DNA from: Orbilia blumenaviensis
Taxonomy: Eukaryota; Ascomycota; Orbiliomycetes; Orbiliales; Orbiliaceae
Length of the DNA stretch: 64,000 nucleotides
NCBI GenBank assembly: GCA_036872755.1
Contig: JAVHNS010000010.1
Location: 1,736,001 to 1,800,000, forward strand
Direction of reading: 5' to 3'
Within the stretch, counting starts at the first letter, position 1. Every line of letters begins with the position of its first letter. Positions 50,040-59,398 of this stretch are shown in pieces. The notes beneath the pieces are model-generated. The model saw nothing but the letters and a program-made list of their open reading frames with translations, ran no database searches and had not been told where the DNA came from. The position numbers and the translations under genes were made by a program.

Positions 50040-50875
50040 CTTGATCGAGTCGGAGGATGTAGTCGGGATGAAGAAACGATATTCTGACGCGTCAGATAGT
50101 TTTATTTGAATGCATGAATTCGGTGTAACCAAAAATAAATAACACAACAACACATGTAACTATTGGATGAGTCAAATAAAAAGAAGGGGGCTGTTTGAAC
50201 TATATGAGATTGAAAAATGGTCATAATTGTACGATTCTTTCATATACACTCGTATTCTATCTCTATTAATTTTCACTATCAGTATTATTATTAAAAAAAT
50301 AGTGAGAATAGAGCTATTACGAAGTTGGCCCTGTATCGTAGCAACTGAATGGGTTTCCAATCGGAGTGGCTGAATTGAATACATGCTTATTTATCATGAA
50401 GGCCAAGTTATGTTATAAAGCCATGAAGCTTAAACAGATCTGTGGTGATGAGTGGGTGGAGGCACCCTAGTACAGTTACGAGACTGCCCAACTGGCAAGA
50501 AGCGGCCGTTTCAACTCGGCGCAACATTCCCACTCCCAAAGTCTCAGCTGACGTGACCAAAATTTCCTCTTTAATAAAAAACCTCAACCTCAACCTCAAA
50601 GCTAGCTTCAGTTGCGACGAATATTATCTACTACGAAATGCCCGAACGAAAATGCGACCCTGATCCTACTCTGCCAAATCGAGATGCCATAAACACCATC
50701 TTAAGATCTTCCGTGCAAATTTCGAGTCTAAGTTCGGATTGATAGACGTCTCCCTAATCGTAATGCTAGACTCAAAAACCCTCGTCAAAGAGTAGTAAAA
50801 AGTAGAAGGAAGCGTTAGATACCACTCCTGACGACTAAAGCGAAGATGAAGACGAAGACACTAATCACGAAGAAG

Positions 50876-50906
<31 letters not shown>

Positions 50907-51900
50907 GAAAAACTCAACCCCAGCCAAAATTTATAATTTACGACTCCAAAATAATCAAGTCTTTTATTAAACCTTTACCAAATCTTGCCTTCTTTCGCCC
51001 CAGTTTTTCTTACTCCGCCAAAAACCGCCATAAAATAATTGGATACAGAATAGTCAAGCTTCCTGAATAGTGAATCTTTAAAGGAACATTGTAATATATG
51101 AATGAACATATCAAAAAAAAAAAAAAACATGAAACACGAGAAAGAAATTTGAGAAGATAAAATAAGAAGACAGGCAAGAGAAAGCAGTGTTATAATTGAT
51201 AAAAAAAATTAATGGATTACAGGAAGAAAGACGGAGATGAAAAGGTGCAATAGGAGAGAAAGAGGGAAGGAAAAATGCTTAGGTCGGTTGTGTTAATATT
51301 GGCAAATTCAGGGGTGGTGAGTTGAGGCGAAATAGACGGGATGTGGCAGGGATGAGGGCGGGATTTTGGTTCTTTAAAGCTTTTGGGGGAGCGTATAACA
51401 AGGAGGAAGGAGGTACCTCTCTGGCATGGTGTTATATTGCGTATGAGTACTATAAAACAGAGATGGAGCATTTGAGCCTTGAATTCAGGTCCTCCAGATG
51501 AAGGGAACATTGAATGCCGTTTACAAATTATATTCCGATAGGCTTTGAATGTAATATATACTGGACTTCAGCGTCTGGGACCGAGACTATACTGGACTTA
51601 AAGATACATATAAAAGATCCTAAAAATTAACATAGTTATTCACTTCGCAGAAGCTGGTTTAAAAGTTTACGAGACCAACGTGGAGTAACCTTTTAAATTT
51701 TAATACAACAATTGTGGCCTTACGGGCACTCTGGAACCAAGACTAATTATACCTCCGATACATCCTACCATCTTCTTCTCTGTTTAATACAAATATGCCA
51801 GTGCTCTACGAAATCCATCTACTACATATACTCCAAGAAATGTAGCTAGCTCATTCATCTACATGGCAGTCCAGATACTACCAAGTCGCCACCCTCAAGC
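50040..51900. other. Gene-poor region with a GAA tract
   Basis: This region lies upstream of the MFS gene and 3' of the CVNH gene. It holds a (GAA)12 microsatellite, a triple CCTCAA direct repeat at 50581-50599, and A-rich tracts near 51115-51127. A short plus-strand open frame from the ATG at 50638 runs 34 codons, then meets several stops before an acidic, GAA-encoded stretch; this could be a gene relic but is weak. No intact gene is supported. Confidence 0.5.
50869..50905. repeat. (GAA)12 microsatellite
   Basis: Twelve consecutive perfect GAA units plus one base, directly after a GAAGATGAAGACGAAGACAC segment. Confidence 0.95.
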
Positions 51901-52470
51901 TTATTTATCCCACGCCAGAACCCCGTTCTGATTGCTCAAGAACCAATCTATAAAACAAACCCGGCCCAAATCAGTACCATATTTGCATACATCTGAAAAA
52001 TAAAATCTTGAAGGAGCTAATACTCACTGATATCAATCGAAGTCGCCTTCCACCCATTACTACTGTTACACTCGCAGGAGAGTATAAACTGTTTCCCCGA
52101 AGTTCCGGTACTTATGTGACAATTCCTGCAGCTGGATTTATACCCTCCCCTATCATATCGTAAAAAAAAAATTAGCATCCGAGCCAACTTAACCCTAAGC
52201 TTCCCAAACTCTAAAGCTGATGTTGAAAAAAGAAAAAAAAAGAAATTGAATAAAAGGTAAAGATAAAACCTACGAAAACCTAACCAGCTTCCCATTCGAA
52301 TTGCCAATATGGCCATTCGCATCGACAGATGAGTTATTGGTGCTACCGTTGATCCGTTTGCAGACGCCTCCGACGGCGGTGGAGATTAAATAGAGGTTTG
52401 TGCAGGTGGATGTAAAGCCACCGGCGTAGACTGTCGTGGCGGCAAGGAGGGTAAGGAAGGTGATCTTCAT
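51901..52470 (-). CDS. Secreted cyanovirin-N homologue (CVNH)
   Basis: Three exons, 52470-52274, 52149-52028 and 51947-51901, give 121 residues. Residues 1-16 form a signal peptide (MKITFLTLLAATTVYA), so the mature protein starts at GGF. The mature 105 residues match one CVNH domain with its internal two-fold repeat. The first half is GGFTSTCTNLYLI, VCKRI, SVDANGHIGNSNGKLV. The second is GGYKSSCRNCHIS, FILSCECNSS, SIDINWFLSNQNGVLAWDK. The paired FxxxC and IGN/SNxNG patterns are the family hallmark. CVNH proteins are mannan-binding lectins found in bacteria, ferns and filamentous ascomycetes, where their role is unclear. Two cysteines lie in the first half, and extra cysteines in the second (CRNC, CEC) could form additional disulphides. 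NGS and NNSS are possible glycosylation sites. The 15-codon third exon restores the conserved C-terminus. Confidence 0.88.
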
Positions 52471-54235
52471 TTTGGATGTATATATAATAATTGTTTCTGG
52501 CGCGAAGTTATTTAAGATGAAGGATGGATAAAATGAGAGTGGATGGTAAGTCAGCGTAGAGGGAGGTTTTTGTCTTTTTTATATACTATTTTTATAAGAA
52601 TACGTAGTATGTACTCATAAGACGAACTTGAGGGCACAGAGACTCGATTGGAGGATGTACCATGATGCAAAAGGTCTGTATATTTCTCCTACATGCAGTC
52701 AAGCCTAAGTGAATGACTTTGCCGCGTAGAACCCAGCCTCCATATTTGCATAAAATACCCGCAAATATCTAAATTTGAGACGTTCGAGCAATCTCCAAGA
52801 CCTCAAAGCCAGAAGGTAGCTATCCAAAGCTCTTGCGATATATGACCTTGTTATATATCCAAAGCTGTTGCGATATATGACCTTGTTACATCTCGTATTT
52901 CCGATTTTTTGTCTTTTTGGTCCCTTTCCTTTATTTTTTTTGTCAGGGGCTTGGATAGCTTGAGATTGGGATCATCGTTTCTACGATGATGGCAACGGGG
53001 AGACAGGGAAAGTAAGATCTGGGTTCTAATATAGGAAGCCTGAGGAACTTTTGGAAGTTAGGTTCTTTACTGTGCCGCTTAGACGCAGATGTTTACAGCC
53101 AACTAATCCCAGGATCATGGGAAATATGGCCCGTTGCTCCAAAAAAAACCACCCACAAGAAACTTGGCGGCAAGTCAATTAGCCGAGCCCCTCTCGTTCG
53201 AATTTTGAATTTGTGTAACATACTCATTGCGTGTTAGTGACGTGTTTTTATAACTCATATGTGTATACACTGATATCAACATAGTATCCAACTAAGGTGC
53301 TCAACCAAGTTTCGATGATGTTGCATTTTACACGCCATCGCAAACTCTAAATGGCAGAGGGGACGAAATATGCGCAGTTGCTGAGACAAACGTTAAACCC
53401 TAAGGAGCGAATATTCGAATGGGGGCGGTTTTCAAATGATGGGCATTGAGAAAGGCCATATGGAAACGGTTACCGACAACAATATGGGTGGCCTTGGAGA
53501 GAGAGCTGAGGTGAGAAGTCAAGAAGAACCCATGCTGTCCGACAGAATCAGCCATGGGTACCGGTTCTTCGGGTCAGATGCCAAGCACCACACCGACAGC
53601 GCTACGGTCGGAGAACTTCAGGAACCTACAGTAACGTGTATTGATGGTTGGGACTTTAAGAACACTAAGGTTTTGATCTAATCGACGGCAAGGACTCCGG
53701 TCTCAGTGTATACGAAATCGGGCCCTCCCTCCAAATGGGCCGTGTGACAGTGAAAAGGACGATTAGGATCATGATCCGCACCGAAAATACGCACGTCGGT
53801 GGGGGTTACCGGATAAGAATTTCTAATTGAGATCCAAGTCCGAAGTAAATTTTATACAAACAATTTCAAAGCCTAGGAACAAATTCTGAGTAATGGATCA
53901 GGTCGACATGGAGCGGGCAGCCCCGAATGATTCGCCCTAGGGGAACGGACTGTTCAAATAAATGGTAATTTAATTCAGAACAGATGCGACATAACTTATA
54001 TATTTTACGCGATAGTAAATCTGTTGCTCTACAAAGTTCGTACCCTTTTTTTTTTTTCTTTTACTTTTGTCTGTGTCAGATAGTAATTTATAATGCTATT
54101 GAGATATCTTTACAATTAACGGCTCGTAAAAGAACGTTGGTTTTATATTCCTTTCTCTTCATCAAGCTATAGAATACTGAACTATGAATAATATAAAACC
54201 CTCTTAATCATAGCTAAGTTCCGTCTCTTATAAGC
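52471..54235. other. Gene-free region
   Basis: Upstream of the CVNH gene and 3' of the BTB-like gene. It contains a 35-bp tandem duplication at 52822-52891. An 81-codon frame at 53436-53681 has no supporting feature. Nothing else is recognised. Confidence 0.5.
52822..52891. repeat. 35-bp tandem duplication
   Basis: Two near-identical units of ATCCAAAGCTSTTGCGATAT plus ATGACCTTGTTA-type sequence lie head to tail with a period of 35 bases and only a couple of substitutions. Confidence 0.9.
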
Positions 54236-55502
54236 TTATTTTCCTTGCAGTTTACTAAGAATCAAATTCCTGTTCGTCATAAATTGACAAGAGTGGCTGC
54301 AACTGCAGGTGGATTGTTGATTCATATAATAATAACAACCACAGTTTCCGTTACCATTTGATTTGAACAGGGAGGATACTGCGTGTTCGTTTACGGTATT
54401 ATATGTAAGACCTGCAAGCTTCTCCCTAAAATCATTCACAGAGCCATGCCACGTTTGGTAGCTGCTAAATAGCCCCCACAGCCCTGATGCTTTTATTGAG
54501 CGCAATAGCGACCCATAAGCGAGGCTGATACAAATCCCGTTTGAGCACCATTCGGAAATCTCGCCGCTCGAATCCAGAAGAAGTTTGACAGTATCCCGGG
54601 CTTTTTCAGTTAAGGTTTTAATTGTTTTCTCTCGTCGCTTGATGATTATATCTAAGTCATATGAGTGTCCTGTGATGCTCAATTGATCAAAGCTAAGCAG
54701 TGGGCTCATAATTACCTAAAATTGGTCCTGGTATCATCTCAACAGATACATTTCGCTCTCCCCTCTTAAAATACGACCCACATATGCTCAGAGAACTCGA
54801 AACGTTTGAAAGTAGGGATGTAAGCTCTTCGACTTTGTTGGTGTAACTGAAAACCTTCGAGATGAACAACCAGTCCTCGTAGCCAGGTTCCAGCACACAA
54901 TTTTCCCAAGGGCCCAACCAGTTGTTGAGCCAAGGTTTAAGAACTTGTGCACAATCGTATTTGTCGCAAATGATCGCCAGCTCTCTTAAGTCGTGGAAAT
55001 CAAACTTTGTGGGGGCGTCATTGTATTGGAAATGTGTACACCTAAACAAGTTGAGAAGGCAATCTGGATTGTCATCTTCGAGGTAGAGCGCAGCAATGTC
55101 CTGTCTATTATCGTAGACAATCTTCTCGGATTTAAATGGTGAATGAGGGTCAAGGCACTTCTCCCATATTGGCGAAATAACACGGAGGATGTGTCCTATC
55201 ACAAGATATCGAATTTCTGTGTTCTCGTACCGCAGTTTTACTAGAACATCTCCCGTTGGAGAAAGCACGTAGGTTTCCTTTTCGGCACCGGAATCTATCG
55301 GAGCTAAGTCCGGCACAATGGGGTCGTAGAGTGTGATCTGGGATGAATCATTTTCTGAGGCTGTAGGGTGGTCTTCCCCGTCCACCGATTCTGATGAGTC
55401 CTGGGCGGGCGGGCGTTGGAAGTTCGGGTCAACCATATCATCATAGGCAGGAAATTCAAGATTCTGTTGGATAGAAGCGCTTGAGCCCTCGCTGGTATTC
55501 AT
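54236..55502 (-). CDS. BTB/POZ-like fungal protein
   Basis: Two exons, 55502-54716 and 54669-54236, give 406 residues. The intron is 46 bases (donor GTAATT, acceptor CACAG), short but frame-consistent; without it the frame stops at 54693. The first 75 residues are Ser/Asp/Glu-rich and disordered. A BTB-type fold follows: GDVLVKLRYENTEIRYLVIG, HILRVISPIWEKCLDP, KIVYDNRQDIAALYLEDDNP, CLLNLFRCTHFQY, and LRELAIICDKYDCAQVLKPW, which is the usual fungal BTB pattern of a LxxLxxlxxxxDKYxC segment. The C-terminal half is Cys-rich at the end (NGNCGCYYYMNQ, TCSCSHSC) with a possible zinc or disulphide cluster. Such proteins are expanded in ascomycetes with unknown function. No Kelch, zinc-finger or BACK domain is recognised. 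Confidence 0.75.
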
Positions 55503-56189
55503 CTTTGCTGCTGAGTAAATTTTGCCCCCCGCATTTCCTTCACCCTAAATATACGTATAAGGGCACCAGTTAGATATTTTAGTAATATATTTTTAATATA
55601 CTTTTTGAGATATAGATTCACCTTCTTCTCCTTTGATGTTGTAACTGATCGATAGATAGGGATGGAAGTAAGTACTCGATTACTTTGATTATCTACAGGT
55701 AGGATTTTTGTTTATCTTTGAAGTTGATGGTTCTGTTTTTGTAAATAGGCAGTCCCATCTGTTAATAAGGCTGTAAGAATACTTAACTAGATTTTTTCAG
55801 GCAACTTTAAAGCACCAATCAAAAGTCAGGCTACATATCCTACATACGGCGCGCCATTACGGCGTACCATAGAGACCACCTCAGGACAAAATACAAAATG
55901 TAACATCTACACAACACAAAATCTTTTTTATTAATTAAATTAGCTAGTTAGCATATTTATATTATACTATATATATAAAAAATTAATTTAATAAAATAAA
56001 ATAAAATAAAATCAAATTTAATAAAATTTTACCGGTAATCGGCCGCCAACTTCGGACCGGAGTTGGCACCAAAACCGCTGTGTCCCATACAAACCGTCGA
56101 TCCACCTGTCCCATACAAAGGACGGCGGATCGGCGTGTCCTTAGGCAACTTCGGTCGTTTTGGTGGCAACTTCGGTCCCCAGCGGTGGA

Positions 56190-56221
56190 GTGAAGTTGGT
56201 GTGAAGTTGGTGTGAAGTTGG
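56190..56221. repeat. 11-bp tandem repeat, three units
   Basis: Three head-to-tail copies of GTGAAGTTGGT. Looser copies of GTGAAGTTGG recur up to 56810. Confidence 0.9.
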
Positions 56222-56355
56222 ATGAACGGTGGTGTAGCGTGAAGCTGGAGAGTGAAGTTGGTGCGAACGGTGGTGTAGTTTCGAAACTACGCCGCTGGTG
56301 GAAGGCTTTGAAGCCGGAGATGGGATACGTGTATATGTACGATTGTACTGTGAGA

Positions 56356-56465
56356 CTGAGGAATCGACGCCTGTTCTATGTATATATACAGCTTGTCCCG
56401 TGTATATATACTGAGGAATCGACGCCTGTCCTATGTATACATACAAACTGTCCTGTGTATATGAA
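56356..56465. repeat. 55-bp diverged tandem duplication
   Basis: Both units begin CTGAGGAATCGACGCCTGT, continue as CTATGTATAYATACA and end with a TGTCCYGTGTATAT segment. Starts are at 56356 and 56411. Confidence 0.85.
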
Positions 56466-56814
56466 GTTGCAGCCGTCGATGAATGAACGGACAGGTATGA
56501 AGCCGGAAGGATATAGGATGTTGATTACTGTCCTATGAATCTGATGTATAAGATGTTGAATCTTGTCCCGTGGATGAGATGCTTGTCCTATAGAGTTGTA
56601 GTTAGCCTGTCCCGTGGGTCTGATGCTTGTCCTAGCTAGCCTGTCCGGTTGGAGTACTAGATTGCCGTGAAGTTGGACAGGTAGTGTGAAGATGTATATT
56701 TGCTATGAGACTGGACTTGAAGTGAAGTTGGTGAAGATTTCGGCTGGGTGTAGGATGGCTGTAGGCTGAAGTTGGGGAGAGGATGGGGAGACTAAGTGAA
56801 GTTGGTGGTGATTT

Positions 56815-57008
56815 GAAGCTGGAGTTTGATATGCGTATCGGAGACATCAATACTAGTGCCGTTGAGGTTGTGATGCCGAAACCGGTGAAACTGAGGCTGG
56901 TGATTCTGCTGAAGCCGTGGTGACTCGAGGCTGGAGTTGATATGTGTATCGGAGGTATCATTACTGAGGCTATGATGCCGAAACCGGTGAAGCTGAGGCT
57001 GCCGAAGC
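56815..57008. repeat. About 113-bp diverged tandem duplication
   Basis: The two units start near 56816 and 56929. Each has GGCTGGAGTTGATATGYGTA-like sequence, then TCGGAGRYATCA, ATGATGCCGAAACCGGTGAA and GCTGAGGCTG, ending in GAAGCCGTG. Differences include small indels. Confidence 0.8.
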
Positions 57009-57126
57009 CGTGAACGGAGAAGCCGGAAATAAGGGCTATCCCCTCTCCGTGACGCTAGTATCCCTGCCAAGGATCCGAAGTACTAGATTTGGTTGTGGTG
57101 AGGCCAGAAAATTTTGTCGATAATCC

Positions 57127-57503
57127 TTTCTTCCCACCACCACCACCACCAACCTTAGTTCTGGCCTCGATGAAGCCATAAAGTCGTTCATAATACCACG
57201 GACAGCCACCCATGATATCTGAGATGTGGTGTAGCAGCAGAAAAACCAATTTAGCGAAGCCGGACAACCACCCATGATACACACGACCGTTGAAGTGGTA
57301 TGATTTATCGAGAGATTTACCACCACCACCACCACCATATTTACTTCCGGCCTTAATGAAGCCATAAATTAGTTCATAATACCACGGACAGCTACCAATG
57401 ATAGCTAAGATGTGGTGTAGCAGCAGAACCAATTTAGCGAAGCCGGACAACCACCCAAGTGTATCGGGAGATTACCGCCACCACCTCCGCCACCACCGAA
57501 TGC
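57127..57503. repeat. About 183-bp tandem repeat with CCACCA runs
   Basis: Unit 1 starts near 57127 and unit 2 near 57311. Each opens with a (CCA)n run, then CCTYRATGAAGCCATAAA, TTCATAATACCACGGACAGC, AAGATGTGGTGTAGCAGCAG-like sequence and ACCAATTTAGCGAAGCCGGA. A third CCACCA run at 57475-57500 looks like the start of another, truncated unit. On the minus strand the run encodes poly-Gly. Confidence 0.85.
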
Positions 57504-58442
57504 TATTCGCATTATTACTACGGCCATATCCCATACCCTTATCATTCAGATAGTCGGTATCGCCTGTGCTTTATTATCGACGGATACATTGATGGCCAGA
57601 GCTTTCGAGTTCTGTAGAAGATGAATCGGGGGTAAGTTGTGCTGTGGAACCTTGCCGAAGTAGGTAATGGCTGAAATTGGAAGGCATCCCGAAGCGGAAG
57701 CCGCAGGGGTAGCGCTTGTTCTGTTGTTGTTCGTCTAGGAGCCGTTCGCCACACAATTTCGGTCGGCACATAAAACTCGACGCCAAAATCCCTCGCGGTA
57801 TAGCTGTTCGGGCGGCGAAAAAAGCTCCTGGCGGCATCCAGGTATACGATGAAATGGACTAAGCTCCTCAAAACGATAATAGAACGTAGTTTTGGCGGTC
57901 GGGAGAGGCTGTATAGTGTCGGTAGTGTTTCGCTAGGCTGGGAGTGACAACACATTTTCTGTCACGGTCGCAATCGCGATCGGGATCCGAAATTACAGTT
58001 ACAATCAATGCAACCTAGAGACTAGAACCGCAAGATCCATCGAAACCGGAGAGATACACTAGGCGACAAAGGTAAGAATATACAGAGCCACTAAGGGTGC
58101 ATACAGAGCCTTTATAGGAAGACAGGTAGGCCTTTACTTACTGGGTGGGTAGGTAGGTTTGTCTGTATCGGTAGGCTAGAAGGCAGATTCAGTGCAATCA
58201 TTGAGAGCTTTAGAGACTAGCTTCTGGATGCTGCTGCGTAGGTACTATCTAAATACTCTCAGAAGTAGGGGTTCGAATGATGTCACCGGGTTCTTGAAGG
58301 ATGATGTCGGTATGATGAACAGGTTCTCGTTGACTACATTGTTCGGTGTTTTTAGAATTCTTAATCACACTTATCTAGAGCACATGTCTATATTTGTTCG
58401 GGGACGAAATTTCGCTTGCAGTTGGTGTGGGTTGGGGAGGGG

Positions 58443-58534
58443 TCAGCTTGTCCTGAGTACTTGTCCGCACGTAGATGCGTATCCTGAGCGGCTTGTCCTG
58501 AGTCCTGAGCGGCTTGTCCTGAGCGTTTTGTCCT
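58443..58534. repeat. 21-bp tandem repeat, CCTGAGCGGCTTGT core
   Basis: CCTGAGCGGCTTGT units start at 58483 and 58504 with a period of 21, flanked by partial copies (AGCTTGTCCTGAGT at 58445, GAGCGTTTTGTCCT at 58520). Confidence 0.85.
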
Positions 58535-59398
58535 AAAGGCTGTCCCAGCGACGGAGATTATGGCTACTTTTGAAGGTTTGTGTTCCATCCTAAGCAAATA
58601 CCTATATGTTCAGTCATTTACTACTAGCCAGTTGGCCGGCTGGTTTAACAGCTAGCTATAGCGCTATAGCCGTTACAGGCGGGAGGAAAGCGGAGGCGGC
58701 GTATGCGGTGAGGCCTCAGGTTTCTCATTCAGACTACGGGAGAGACATGCTACGAGAAAGGCAAGATACGGAGAGGTAAGCTACGGGAGAGGCAAGCTAC
58801 AAGATAGACAGAGTAAAATCAACTTTTCCCGAGTGTTATGGTAGAGTATTAGGTTGTCAATGAACAGGGTGCTACTTGTTTGTGAATGGATTGATTTTTT
58901 ATGTTAGCTAGTTTTGGTTGATTTCGGCTTCGATGCCCTTCGGGAATGCCTTGGGGAACGTTTGGGCGGCCCTTAGGTAGGCATTCGGGTGGTATTCGGG
59001 GGGGGAGGGGGCAAAAAAGTACTCCTAGCATACCGGGTTTTTGCTTCTCTTTTCTGTCGTCCGACGAGTGGTAGGATAACCCTTGTCTTTTTACGACCTG
59101 TCTTATAGGTTATCCTCGCAATATAGCCATCTACACTTACGGTTTTCACTTATCCTTATGGCTTCCATCTAGTCTCGGTCCTAGACGCTGTTGACTACAA
59201 TTGTGGCTTCCATCTATGATTACGGCTTCTATCTATGATTACGGTTTTCAAAGCTTGAACGTTCACCTGGTAGTATTATTAATAGGTATATAGGTATGTA
59301 CAACGGAGAGAAAAAAGGAAACCAGCAGTAGACACCTCAACGCCCTAACAACCTAAGGCTAAAAGACGGAAAAAAAGTAAACAGATGGCTGGGAAAGC

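Larger units (their letters stand above)
55503..59398. other. Repeat-rich gene-free block flanking the recombinase-helicase
   Basis: The first part is AT-rich (55900-56030, with AATAAAATAAAATAAAAT at 55990-56010). From about 56040 the DNA turns GC-richer and is built of nested tandem repeats with different periods, listed separately, with a recurring TGTCC core throughout 56.1-58.5 kb. Open frames across the repeats (for example 57055-57450 minus, with Gly runs) are repeat translations with no known domain. From 58600 to 59398 nothing is recognised. Confidence 0.55.

Noticed and set aside
53436..53681. 81-codon plus-strand frame
   Set aside because: No domain, secretion signal or intron link; within chance expectation.
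57542..57955. 137-codon minus-strand frame next to the repeat block
   Set aside because: Arg/Pro-rich without domain and overlapped by another frame; could be a fragment of the repeat element but cannot be supported as a gene.
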